DNA of 64,000 nucleotides. It comes from Arthonia radiata. Taxonomy: Eukaryota > Ascomycota > Arthoniomycetes > Arthoniales > Arthoniaceae. Where the stretch lies: positions 3,116,336 to 3,180,335 of the forward strand of contig PSQN01000016.1 in assembly GCA_002989075.1 (NCBI GenBank), read 5' to 3'. A model generated the notes under the pieces. It made no database searches. It was not told the DNA's origin and was given only the letters and a program-made list of their open reading frames with translations. Shown here piece by piece: positions 10,941-21,779 of this stretch (its first letter is position 1; each line of letters opens with the position of its first letter). The position numbers were made by a program, and so were the translations under genes.

Positions 10941-11786
10941 TCAACGCCATTTGATACCCAAGAATGTGCCAGGCTCCTTCTTCTTAGCTTCTCCACCTGG
11001 TTTCTCAAGCCAGATTCTTTCGTGCCCGCGGACGTCCAAGCAAAGATGTCCCCAGCCCCACTGACCCTCATCTGCTCTCCTCACCATGTAGAGTTCAAGC
11101 ATGCCTTCGTCTTTGTCGCCCTAGAATCAGAAGTGTCAGCACCCTGTATATTGCATAGCAAACGTCACAGACGGCTTTTGGGTATGAGCAGAGCTTCGCA
11201 GGCGAAGAAGCTGACTGATCGCTAATGGAACGCAGGTCTTGATGTGCTGGGAACGCAACCTTACCTTGACACGTATATGCATCCGCATCCTCTCCGTCCC
11301 AAACTTATCAGTATCGACCTGGGCCTTCGGCCTTTGCCTAATCCAACTCGTCCCCGTCGCCGGTCCAAGGGCGCTAATGCTGCTCTTCGAGCCTAATATC
11401 TCTTGACATTGCGAGTCACCTCTGACACGGTCGACAGCGTGGTTGTACTGGGTGATATGGCTGGAGGGCGAGAAGAGATCAGTATAGAGAAGCGTGAAGA
11501 CGGCGACAGTTGCGGCGAGGCCTCCCGCAATGAGCGTGAAATTGAAGGACTGTTGAGCAGTGCGAGCTGCTTTCTCAGCAGGAGACAGCTGACCCCAGGG
11601 TATGCGGCCGTCGTCGTTGAAGGGGGTGATTGCGCGCCGGCGAGGTTGCTCGCCTGGGCGGATGGTTCCTAAGCTTGTCTGCGTGGCATAGCTGCGTTGC
11701 GGTGAGATAGGCAATGTTCGTATCAATGTGGACGTCTGTAAGCGTCTCACAAGTAGGCATTCAGGATGGAGACCTTGTCGAGACAT
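10941..11786 (-). CDS. tim21: Mitochondrial import inner membrane translocase subunit Tim21
   Basis: Two exons on the minus strand: 11786-11265 and 11120-10941, 233 aa. The intron has donor GTAAGG and acceptor TTCTAG in phase 0. ATG 11786 was chosen because the open frame further upstream lacks an ATG. The N-terminus is a basic presequence (MSRQGLHPECLLVRRL). One membrane helix lies near the middle (FNFTLIAGGLAATVAVFTLL). The intermembrane-space domain shows RMHIRVKGDKDEGMLELYMV, WGWGHLCLDVRGHERIWLE and the terminal GTFLGIKWR. Tim21 tethers TIM23 to the TOM complex and to respiratory-chain complexes. The length is normal for the family. Confidence 0.9.
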
Positions 11787-12261
11787 GCTTCGAGTTGGAG
11801 GACTGAATTGACGAAGCAAGACGAGATGGCAGCATGTGATGCTTCATCCGTTCCTCTCCACAACGCCAAGACTTCCGCTCTTGAGCGGGGCCACTCAGCG
11901 ATGGCGATGTATGCCCATCAAAAAAACACAGTTGGCCAATTTCACAGGCTTCAGACTTTTGGAACTACCTTGCAATACGTGTGCCTCGACGATCTCTCTC
12001 GCCTTCCATTGAGGTCCCTTGAGGACTTTTTGACCTTTCGTCTGCACGCGCCGTCTTCCATCTATACATCCCGGACACCAACGGCGAGCCTAGAAACCCA
12101 CCCCTATTAGAATATGTTCCAGCAGATAAACGTATGATTCAGAACATGATCGTAGCATTTGGCGAGATCGAGTTCCTGGCACTTGTGAGTAGCGGTGCTG
12201 CTTATACAGACTGGAAAGAGCCGACCTTCAGTGACAGTTATGGACTATGCTGGCAGCTGAC
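11787..12261. other. Intergenic
   Basis: This lies upstream of TIM21 and downstream of the BYS1-like gene. Open frames here are short, have no recognisable motifs and were not accepted. Confidence 0.4.
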
Positions 12262-12810
12262 TCAACCCCTGCAAAGGGTGAGACCGATGTGCGCCGATAG
12301 CCAACAGTAGAAGTTCGGGTCCATGTTCCCGAAAGGCATCACGTATACGCCCATGCAGCCATCCACAGGAACCTCACACTCAACAGCAGGGCAGCCTTGG
12401 TCGGCATCGAGGCTGAAGCCGTACTGATCGAACGGACTGCCGTCCACGATACTGACGTCGTAGTCGATGTGCATATCCATGGTAGTCGAATACTCAAATT
12501 GCAGGATATCGGACAGATCGTTCTCAACCAGGCTGAGCTTGATAGAATGGCCGATCTGAGGTGAGTCGAAGCCGACAGTGTAGTTCTCGCCCGGTTGGAT
12601 CATGCCGAAGGCGTCCCGACCGCGGCCTTGCTCAGGAACGTTGGCGTAAAAAACGGCGAAGTCGCAATGGTTGAGGATGTGGGCTGTGCCAATGGAGTCT
12701 CTGTCTGGCATAAGGGCCTCGTTCGGAAAGAGTGGTGACACTACGGGGAACGTCATGGCGGTTCGAATGAGGAAAGCAGCGGCTCCGATGGCAAATGAAT
12801 TTGAGAACAT
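12262..12810 (-). CDS. Small secreted protein, BYS1-domain-like
   Basis: Single exon, 182 aa, with ATG at 12810. The frame extends further upstream without a better start, and this ATG gives a signal-peptide-like N-terminus (MFSNSFAIGAAAFLIRTAMT). The body reads GTAHILNHCDFAVFYANV, then MIQPGENYTVGFDSPQIGHS, IKLSLVENDLSDILQFEYS, DMHIDYDVSIVDGSPFDQYG and a Cys-rich C-terminal third (CPAVECEVPVDGCMG). A start in the form 'A-x-I-x-N-x-C-x-F', an ordered 'L-x-P-G-x-x-Y' and the 'Y-D-x-S-x-x-x-G-x-P-F' stretch are what I know from the BYS1 family of fungal secreted proteins, which have a thaumatin-like fold. Its function is unknown. Confidence 0.7.
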   Translation of the reverse strand: MFSNSFAIGAAAFLIRTAMTFPVVSPLFPNEALMPDRDSIGTAHILNHCDFAVFYANVPEQGRGRDAFGMIQPGENYTVGFDSPQIGHSIKLSLVENDLSDILQFEYSTTMDMHIDYDVSIVDGSPFDQYGFSLDADQGCPAVECEVPVDGCMGVYVMPFGNMDPNFYCWLSAHIGLTLCRG

Positions 12811-14071
12811 GGTGTAGTTGACGCCAGGGTGTCTGTGTAGAGTTGTATAAGATGAGACGAGACAAATTTGAATAGCCAGAAAGCGAGACGAAAGCTCGAA
12901 ATGGACACTGAAGATTCTCGGAGATGAGAGGCAAAGCAAAGTGCGTGAGAAAGAGAAATGGGCCATCTTGAGAGCTATGCCAAGGCCAGTGGCCGAGGCA
13001 GGCGCGTCGTGATTTGGAATGCCACACTGAGGAAGGTGCGACCAGACATGGCACATACCGCTTCTTGATCACGGAGGTGCACCGGACGGGATGACCTCTT
13101 CTCAGTTTTTGTTCGAATCTGCGCGTAAGTGGTGCTGTGCGAGATAGTATGAATGTCATGGCATATTCACAGCAGCGCTTTCGGTTCATGCTTGCATGTC
13201 TTCGTGTGAGACATCCTCGTCCTGCCGCTAACTTGTCTTGCATCAACCATGACTAGGTAGATTGAATAGGTATGTTGTCGCTCTGAGCATGTACGCTCTT
13301 AGCAAGAAGCTTGTAGACGGCGCACTCACAACGCGGCTGATGTATTGGCTCGTGGCCGTAGCAAGATCCCATCGCCGAGTCTCGCCGTCCATGCTGGACC
13401 TGGTTGCAGGCTGTTTGGAGACTTACTATACCAGTAGAAGAGCTCAGCGATGCTGTGAGAGTTTAGAGAGAGGGAACGTGCAAGCGAGACGTCGAAGGAG
13501 CTGAGGTGAAAGCTTGGACAGGGGTACTGTGTGCGTCAAGAGAGATTGCCCCCCCCGTTGCTGGACTCCAATGGCAGCCTCACAGCAAATGTGCAGAAGC
13601 AAAGCGTTGGCTCGCAGCACAAATCTCCCGGACGCTAGCTGCGGGTAATGTAAGGCGACTGCAGAACAAGTGCCAACGCAGTGAGTACGCTTGAGATGCA
13701 AGCAGTGCTGTCAAACGGCAACCCATCCTGTACCTGTCATTGATGCCAAGACCTCGGTAGAAGCGCTCAACAAGGCATCAAGCGTCGTTCATGAAGTGTA
13801 TTGCCAACTGATACATGAGTAGAAATTACAATTTGAGTCTGTGATAAAGTAGCAGCCTCGCAGCGTAGATGTACTTGCCATTATGTTCCACCGCCGGCGT
13901 ACTGGATATTGTACCAAATGGTTTTACAAGAGTCGTTATATGTTTTTTCATCGCAGACATCAACAAGCGGGCCAGCCGATAAGATAAGATAAGATGGAAG
14001 AAGAGGGGAGGAGACGTCAAAAAGAGGCCCACTGAGACCGAGGAGCGTGACGATCAGGCGAGGTGGGATGT
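12811..14071. other. Intergenic, 1.26 kb
   Basis: I find no gene. A short GATAA tandem run occurs near 13979-13995. The open frames of 60-200 codons here have no ATG-anchored protein-like sequence or splice-consistent continuation. Confidence 0.4.
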
Positions 14072-15180
14072 TCAGGACGAGACCGACTGCTGCACCTCGA
14101 CGCTGCGCTTCGGTTTGATCCGACGAGGTGACGAGCGCTCCGTCGCGCGTTGCTTCGCGTCCCGCGGATGCGCCATCTCGATGTGTCGGTCTAGGTTGTC
14201 TTTGCGTGTGTACATGAGATCACAGCCGTCAACGTCGCAGCGGTACTTCTTGGCGCTGGAACCTTTGACTTTCTCTTGGTGTTTGATGGACGCTTCGTGA
14301 CGCTCCAGTTCTCGAGGTGCTTCGGCGCTGTATTCGCAGAAGTCGCAGGCGTAGGGGCGATGCTTCTGGTGCTTGCGGCGGATGTGAACGCTACAGTGAC
14401 CGGAGGTTAGCAAGCGGTTACGCAACGCTGGTGGGAACTGGTGAACCCACTTGAGGTCTGAGCTGTGAGCATCAAGAAGTTAGCATTTGTGATTGCATCT
14501 AACAGATGGCCAAGGACATTATGTGGCCTCTGTCTGCGAAAGAGCAAGCACTGATCTTGATCCTGGCTCGAGCTGCGATGTTCCAAGCGGACTCAATTGG
14601 TAAAATGAAAGTCGCTGGAATGGTCACAGACAGAAATAGAGAGATATTAGGCTCACCTCCGATCGAACTTTCTCCCACAGTCACACACGTAGCCTTGCTC
14701 GGTTCGAGGTTGACGAACACGCGGCTGATCCTTGAGCTTGACACGATCCTTCATCGTGCGGTCACCGGGAAGATAGGTCTCATCAACGAGTCCAAAGATG
14801 TCTCTGTCTGGCTTTTTCATGCCAGTATCAGATTCCCCACCGGTTGCATCGCTCATGGCGTCAGCGCGGTCATCCGGCACATCGAGGCTCATGTGGGATG
14901 AGACGCTCGGTGAACGGCCCGTGCCGCCCATATGAGCGTGGAGATGACTGCGATCCTGACGAGGCGACGGAGAGAGGAGATACGCCCCAGGCGTAACCGT
15001 ATTCTCATCGAGAAGGGGTGAGTGTGCCATATACTGGTCGAAATGGAGAGCAGGTGGAGCAGTATCTTCTTGAAGGGAAGAAGGATCGGTCATGTCTGCT
15101 TCGTTGCAAGACGGCGTCGAGGGGCACTCGTCGAGGTAAGTGGGTGATGACTGATAATCTGAGAACGGGGATGACTGCAT
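14072..15180 (-). CDS. C2H2 zinc-finger protein, three fingers
   Basis: Three exons on the minus strand: 15180-14657, 14462-14451 and 14390-14072, 284 aa. The 12-nt middle exon is inferred; it supplies the helix residues SSDL that complete the first finger, and phases agree on both sides. The N-terminal half is acidic and Ser/Pro-rich with no domain. Fingers: (1) CDCGRKFDRRSSDLNVHIRR followed by KH, with an unusually short C-x-C; (2) CDFCEYSAEAPRELERHEAS with a following H; (3) CDVDGCDLMYTRKDNLDRHI followed by EMAH. The tail is basic (RRIKPKRSVEV). It is probably a nuclear DNA-binding regulator. I do not recognise an orthologue. Confidence 0.8.
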
Positions 15181-16787
15181 GTTGGAAGACTGACGCTAAT
15201 CAGCTTGACAGACGACTTTGAAAGGCAGTGTGAAAAGTCAATACCGGACGCTGCTCTCGTTGTCGTTACAGCCGAATGGTGAAGTCTGGGTCAAGTGGAC
15301 TTGAACGGCCAGGCCTGCCTTGTGCGGAACAGAGTCAGGAGGAATTGACAGTCCTACTTTAAAGACGCGTATGCTCAGCGATGCGGTTGTGAGCCCGTAG
15401 CCGGTGCAACTATGGCGGTGCCTATGCAATCGACAATCGACGTGAATCTACGGCCGCATGCGTTTCGGATGTCGAAGAAGGCTAGCTTCGCATGCAACGA
15501 TGGCGGTTAAGGGGTATACTTAGTACGACTTTGGCTATTTGAACGGCCAATGAAGTGCAGGAGATGTGGGACGGGAGGAGAAATAAGAAACGAGGGCATG
15601 ATTTCTGGTTCTTGTGGGGGTCAAGATAGTCATCGGCCTCAGGGACTGCTTCGATGCATCTCTGTCTGCGAGCTCGAATGCTCGAGTCATGGACCGGAGC
15701 TCATTGAAGCTGATGGTGAGGAGCTCTCTAGGCATAATCGCGATCTCACTAGCTGAGTCTGATGTCTAGTTGCCGTAGTGTGATAGGTTGCAGGTCTGAA
15801 ACAGCGTAGAGACGTGAGGGCTGCCAAATGCAGGTACAAGGTGGGCGACTTAATTAGTGCACGGATGATGTGCAGCCCTTTGAATGGGTAGATCTGCAGA
15901 CCACGTTAAGAAGCGCCGTAGTGGCCGGGATGGAGGGGAGCTGGAGCGTGCATGCTGACATGGTCTGCTCCCCAGGTACCTCCACAGCGAAGAGTCCGTC
16001 GAGAGTGACCTTGTAACAGACTGGACTGAGCTGGTTTCGGCCCCATGAGCTATTAAGCGTCCCTTCTTTGACGTGAGGTGAGCCAATGGCTCGAAGGCGC
16101 TGTTGCTTTGGCGCTGGGTTTGCCGTTCAAGGCCCCGCTTTTAGATCCTAGGGCGGCTGAAATGCATACACTACCCGCTGTACGTGTCGCAGTAGTAGGT
16201 ATCCAGTACACCAGGGATCATGACCTCACCTACTCTGCTTCATGTCTTGCTACCTGGACAGAGAGCGAGCCTCCGAATTCCGAGTCGCTCCTTGTTGCGC
16301 CATAATTCAGCGCAAATTGGAAATAACGCAGCCCTTTACAGGCTGCAAGATAGAATGCTGACCAGACCATGGGGTTCAATGACCGTTCGCGGAGACTATG
16401 CACTTAGCAGCAAGGCTGAAGCTTTCAAGTGCTCCTCAAAACGCCAGCTATCCAGCGTCAGCACGGGCCTCTCGCAGCAAGATGAAGTCAGCACAGAGGC
16501 TTGAGTGATGTCGGGTGCAGACAATGCCGTTGGCCAGGAAGGTACTCTGACATGCATAGGGATGCGATTTTGCGGTTGAAAGAGACTCCATGTGCTGACG
16601 ACGCGCAATGAGTCCGGATTCGGACGCGTACGCGCTTTACACAGTGAGTATTAGGGGTATACAACCTATCATAACATTTCTCAAAACGCTGAGGCGCATC
16701 TGAGTCCGCCAATCCAACGACATTTTTCCTATTTCCCGTCCTTCCGACTCCGCGCTCGAAGTACTCTCAGATACCGCATGACGTAGC
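15181..16787. other. Intergenic, 1.6 kb
   Basis: The stretch lies between the C2H2 gene promoter and the 3' end of the choline-transporter-like gene. Frames on both strands are short and overlap each other. I found no splice-consistent gene, repeat or RNA gene. Confidence 0.4.
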
Positions 16788-18422
16788 TCACGCGTGTATG
16801 GCCTGCTGAACGTGCGGGTATACACGAATCATCTCCTGGTATAGGTCCGGATGTTGGTCCATCATCACCTGCGGGTCCCAGGCCATGGCTACGAAGATGG
16901 TATCCATGCCGGAGCTGAGCGGAGTGGTGAAGATGTTGGCGATTTGCAGTCCTATCAGGAAAGCAAAGGCCACCACAACGGGCGTGAAGCCTCCTGATTC
17001 GTTGTAGGCTGGTGCGGTGAAGATGATGTAGAGGTACGCAAGCAGTGCACAAGCATACCCGACAAAGGAGGCACCCATCGTCAGCACCGGACCGACCAGG
17101 CATTCATTGATCAGAGCGTCGATACCTCGATCTTTGATCATCTTCCAGGTATCCTTTGCGGCTGCAATGTACGATTTGCCGTACAGCGCAATGTGAGAGA
17201 AGGCATACCGGTTGAGAAACTGGACGGCCCAATCGAGAAGACCGATGAGGCAGCCGAGGCAGCAGGAGAAGATCACCCCGACGATGTTGCCGTCTTGCGC
17301 GGCCTGGCTCTGCGCGATTGAACATGCCTGCCTGAGCATGTTGATAATGGCAACGATGAGACTGCCGAAGCTAATGGACCCAAAGCTGTAAGTCAATGTC
17401 CTCTTCAATGCACCTCTGGTAGCCCCTTTCGGAAAGTTATTCGGCATAAAATACCAAGAGCCGTATACTCCGCTGATCGTGGTGTGAATTGTGTTCTTGA
17501 TCCACTCTGATATCCAGTACATGGCAAACGTGACGAAGATGAGAAGGCCAATGACTTTAGCTTGCCTAAGAGCTGTTAGCGAATGGTCGGTACAGACCTG
17601 TCTCTGCAACGCTTACCCGCAACCGCCGTTCCCACTCGCGCATGCGGGGTTGGCGCCCGAGGAGCCGTTCCCGGGTTCATACTTGGCGTAGATCGCAACC
17701 AGAGTGACACTATACCAGGCGCCAAAGGCTGTGGCGAGCAGGCCGCCGATGAGACTGACGAGATAGACGTGGCCGAATCTCTTTGAGACGTCGATTGCAG
17801 TCTTGAGCAACAACGTGCTAAATGGAATGCGTGGAATCCACGAGATGAAGAAGACGACACTGAGGATCGCGAAGAGCAAGAAGACGATCCCACCGCTCCA
17901 GTACTTGCGGCTCAACATGTAGATGGCTGTGACGAAACCGAAGATGATGTGCAGAATGCCCGTGATCCAGATGAACTGCTTCGTAAACATTCTCGCCAAA
18001 GTGATGTACCCCCAGCTTAAGATGAAAGCCACGACCAGGACAAAAGCAAACAAGACGATGGTGTTGGTGTTTAGACTGAAGCGATTGGAATTGTTGTAAA
18101 TGCCTCCACCAGTGAAGTAGCTGTCGTAACCATTGAGCGTGATGCCGGAGACTGCAGCAAAGCCGAAGAAGACCGCGATTAAGAGTATGCCGGCCCAGAG
18201 ATCGTTGAACTTTGGCTTGTCGACCTTGAACGCCTGTTCGAAAGTGCCCTTGCCATCTTGAGGAGCATTGTACGCGGGCATTGGCTGCGCATAGTTCGGC
18301 GGAGGTGGTTGCTGAGGGGGCGCGTATTGCTGTTGTCCATTCTGTTGGTTCTGATACTGCGGTTCCTGCATCTGGTATGCAGGCTGCTGAGGAGGACCAC
18401 CGTAGTACCCCTGATTTGCCAT
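16788..18422 (-). CDS. pns1: Choline-transporter-like (CTL/SLC44) membrane protein, Pns1 type
   Basis: Two exons on the minus strand: 18422-17617 and 17565-16788, 527 aa, with one 51-nt intron (GTAAGC...TTAG) whose phase fits. The first about 70 residues are a Gln/Pro/Tyr-rich cytosolic tail (MANQGYYGGPPQQPAYQM). Roughly ten membrane helices follow, starting LWAGILLIAVFFGFAAVSG. A large loop contains GNGSSGANPACASGNGGCG. The family signature region is present: NRYAFSHIALYGKSYIAAAK, then DTWKMIKDRGIDALINECLV. Pns1 is a plasma-membrane protein of the CTL family; despite the name its substrate in fungi is not settled. It is divergently placed with respect to the mannitol dehydrogenase gene. Confidence 0.9.
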
Positions 18423-19237
18423 TCTGATGCGCGGGCTTTAGGGATCAGGCGATGTAGGTTGCGCGCGAGGCCTCAGGTGGTTTCAATGAAAATCAGGAAC
18501 TGTTGAAGCAGGTTGCGCGGGAAAAAGTAGACGCGCAGGGGAGCTCCTTCGCGTCATACAGGGCGGCCCGATTCGTCGGCCGAGCAGCCAATCAAACGTC
18601 GCAGATCCGATCACTTTGAAATTGGCACTCCCGTTAAGATTTTCCGGATCTGCTGCTGCTTTCACCGGTCGCCGGTGCGCAGCGGAATTGTGGTTGTAAT
18701 AGTAGATGCTCGCAGCAACAACATCACCAGACTTTAGTTTGACACTTCTGGAAACATCACCTAAGACCTAGCATGAGACACTGCAGGACGCCGCCATTTA
18801 GCGGCGTGGCGCCAGGAATGCCGTCGCACGGAGACCACCCGCCAGGGACCAAAATGCTTCTGGCCAGCTTCCGCAACCCCGCTACGACGTTGCTCTCCCA
18901 ACCTCCACTGCGTTGAGAATCCGCTCTCTTGCTCCCGTTTCTTCTTAAGAACCCTCACTTGTGACACGCGGTCGTCTCAATCAGCGGAGAAACACCTCGA
19001 AGTAGCACGGTCAGCGCCTCAGCCGGGAACGCGTGCTCCACTTCCCCACCACTGCCTCTGTTACCCCACCAGCTCACCCAAGCTTGCTTCTTCAACCGTC
19101 GAGACAGGGATATAGGTGAGCACAACTCAGCTGAGATACTCATGGAAATCGTCAATACTGACATATACTTCAGAGCGGAATCTGATCCCAACGTCAGCTG
19201 AATACCTATCTATTAGACAAGCTCTACACTCGGCACC
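18423..19237. promoter_or_regulatory. Divergent promoter region, pns1 and mannitol-1-phosphate dehydrogenase
   Basis: This is 815 bp between two divergent start codons. A CCAAT box is visible at 18588-18592, about 165 bp upstream of the pns1 start. Pyrimidine-rich stretches precede both starts. There is no coding signal. Confidence 0.45.
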
Positions 19238-20407
19238 ATGTCCGCAAAGAAGGCCGTCCATTTTGGCGGCGGAAACATTGGCCGTGGCTTCATCGCCGAA
19301 TTTTTCCACAAATCCGGCTATGAGGTCGTCTTCGTCGATGTCATGGACGCTCTCATTGAGCAGATCCAGAAGACACCTAGCTACACCGTCACCGAGATTG
19401 GCACCGAGGATGTCAAGACTTTCACTATCGACAACTACCGCGCGTTGAACTCCAAGTACAACATGTCCGAGGTCGTTGAAGAGATCGCAACCGCGGACGT
19501 GGTCACCTGTGCCGTCGGCCCCAACATCCTCAAATTCATTGCTGAGCCGATCGCCAACGGCATCGACGGTCGCAAGAAGGACGCACCACTAGCAGTCATC
19601 GCATGCGAGAACGCCATCGGAGCTACGGACAACCTCATGGGCTTCGTGAAGCCGAAGCTTAAGACTTCAGAGGCTGATCTGCCCCGCAAGGTACGCGCCG
19701 CCAACAGCGCCATCGACCGTATCGTCCCTGTGCAAGAACCGAATGCAGGCCTCAACGTCAAGATCGAAAAATTCTACGAGTGGTGCGTCGAGAGCACACC
19801 GTTCAAGGATGCGAAAGGTGGCGTCCCAGGCATCCAGGGCGTGCATTTCGTGGACAACCTCGAGCCATACATCGAGCGGAAGCTCTTTACCGTCAACACC
19901 AGTCACGCCACAGCTGCCTACTTTGGCCACAACCGCGGCAAGCGCACGATTCACGAGTCTATGGAGGATAAAGAGATCAACGCTGCAGTGCGCGCTGCGC
20001 TTAAGGAAACTGCGCACCTGATCGTGAACAAGCACGGCATCACGGACAAAGAGCAAGATGACTACGTCGAGGCCATCATCAAGCGCATCAGCAACCCGCA
20101 TCTGGAAGACGTGGTTGAGCGTGTTGGTCGTGCGCCACTGCGGAAGCTTTCGAGGAAGGAGCGCTTCATCGGTCCGGCGTATCAGCTGGCCGAGCGTGGT
20201 GAACCTGTGGACGCGTTGCTGGCCGGTGCTGAAATGGCGCTCAAGTTCCAGAATGTGGAGGGCGACGATGAGAGCAAGGAGCTGGCGGAGATTCTGAAGA
20301 GCACATCCAGCACAGATGCTGCAACGAAGCTTTGCGGGTTGGAGAAGTCGGACAAACTATACGACCGTGTGGAAAAGCTCATTGCCAAGGTGCAGGGCGC
20401 GAAGTGA
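19238..20407 (+). CDS. mpdA: Mannitol-1-phosphate 5-dehydrogenase
   Basis: Single exon, 389 aa, the normal length for the family. The Rossmann start is [37 protein letters not shown] and the [14 protein letters not shown] stretch follow. The catalytic region of the polyol dehydrogenase C-terminal domain reads [20 protein letters not shown], then [29 protein letters not shown] lies near the end. The enzyme interconverts fructose-6-phosphate and mannitol-1-phosphate with NAD(H), feeding the mannitol pool that many filamentous ascomycetes accumulate in conidia and under stress. It is cytosolic and has no targeting signal. The coding sequence has a strong G/C third-position bias, suggesting good expression. 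Confidence 0.97.
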   Translation: MSAKKAVHFGGGNIGRGFIAEFFHKSGYEVVFVDVMDALIEQIQKTPSYTVTEIGTEDVKTFTIDNYRALNSKYNMSEVVEEIATADVVTCAVGPNILKFIAEPIANGIDGRKKDAPLAVIACENAIGATDNLMGFVKPKLKTSEADLPRKVRAANSAIDRIVPVQEPNAGLNVKIEKFYEWCVESTPFKDAKGGVPGIQGVHFVDNLEPYIERKLFTVNTSHATAAYFGHNRGKRTIHESMEDKEINAAVRAALKETAHLIVNKHGITDKEQDDYVEAIIKRISNPHLEDVVERVGRAPLRKLSRKERFIGPAYQLAERGEPVDALLAGAEMALKFQNVEGDDESKELAEILKSTSSTDAATKLCGLEKSDKLYDRVEKLIAKVQGAK

Positions 20408-20737
20408 GCGTGGACCAGCACCTTGAGTCCACGCCATACGACTTGCTCTTGCGGACCTTGAGTAAATGGAATTTCAAAACGCACCTCAGTGCTATCTCAC
20501 AGCGAATTAATAGTTGCTCCCGTAGAATGCGCGCTGTTGCCAATGCAGCTAGTAGTTGTCAATGTACTAGCGCTGTACTAGTGTGCGACCAAGGACCCTT
20601 TCGTCCCATCTCTCATCTCTCATCTGAAATTCGGCAACCTCAAAAGCCTTCGACAAAGCGCGTCCCTCGAGGCTTTCTCTTTGAGCGATGCGCGTGCCTT
20701 CGAGGGTTCTACGAAATCTGCACCTATAGTCACAAAC
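20408..20737. other. Intergenic, 330 bp
   Basis: It contains the 3' UTR of the dehydrogenase and the promoter of the next plus-strand gene. The frame of the next gene stays open upstream of its ATG but has no earlier ATG. Confidence 0.4.
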
Positions 20738-21779
20738 ATGAAGAGCTCCGCCCGGTGCATTCTGCTTGCTTGCGTGACATTTGCGACCTTCCTTCGCTTC
20801 GCCCTCGCAGCAGACCAGCAACCGCTGGCCGTGAGTGCGCAGGAAGACCGCCGCTACAAATATGGAGACCCGATACCTGTCAGCTGTCTCAACAGGACCA
20901 TCGACACAGGCGAGCACGTTGAAGATGACAAAGGCCGCTTGCAGTACATCCCCTTCCCAACGTGCAACGAGACAGGACGTCCTCTGGAACTCTACTTCGG
21001 CGTCGAGAAAGGTGCGTCACCTATATTGCTTGCCGATACAACAGCAGCTTCGCCAGCTGCCATGGTCAACGACCATTACTGACTACTTGAACGCAGACGT
21101 CAACTGCACCGTCGATTTCATAACCGACGAGTTCTTCCACCTCCTCGAATTCTACGTCCACAACGACGTCCCCATGACGTGTCGCGTCCCCACCCGTCCG
21201 CTATCCACTACCGAATACGTCGATCCGCAAAATAGCCACCAAGTTGGCGCCCTCGGCTCCGAGTCCACCTACTACACACCCTTCGTTATCGCACTGTCGG
21301 GCATCCTCCAGCTCTCCCACGTGCACGTCGCCAACAACCTCAACGTGCTCGTGCACGCGGCACCAAAGTCGATAGCGCTGGGTGTGATCGACGCAGCGAC
21401 CGCGTACAGCGTCAGCACGACAACAAGAAACACAAAGATTGTCATTGGCGATCAGTTACCGTTACGGCTGAGCGTGCGGTGGTATCCTAGCGCGACATTA
21501 CCGAGTGGATGGCAAGGCGTAGGCGGACATATCACGGGTTGGACAATACTATACTGTTTGCTCAGCGCAGGCGCGAGCGCGGCGATATGCGTGACGTACT
21601 TTCGAGGATTTGAGCTGCCAAGGCGGTTGCGGAGTCATGGTCACCAACGAGTGGGTTTGCTGGGCGCAGAGAGAGGGAACAGCAATGGTAGATTGAGTGG
21701 GTATGGATACGGTGTTAGTTCGGCGACGAATGGGTTTGGCGGTGGATATGGGTATGCTGGACAAGGGAAATATGATTGA
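20738..21779 (+). CDS. Secreted, single-pass membrane glycoprotein of unknown function
   Basis: Two exons: 20738-21011 and 21097-21779, 318 aa. Phase 1 is kept across the 85-nt intron (donor GTGCGT, acceptor CGCAG). The ATG gives a clear signal peptide (MKSSARCILLACVTFATFL to ALA). The lumenal part has paired Cys residues and N-glycosylation sites (LNRTIDTGEHVEDDKGRLQY, FPTCNETGRPLELYFGVEKD, VNCTVDF). One C-terminal helix (GWTILYCLLSAG continuing to VTYF) is followed by a Gly/Tyr-rich cytosolic tail. The region around RLQYIPFPTCNETGRPLEL looks like a conserved fungal family known only as hypothetical. It probably resides in the secretory pathway or plasma membrane. Confidence 0.75.
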
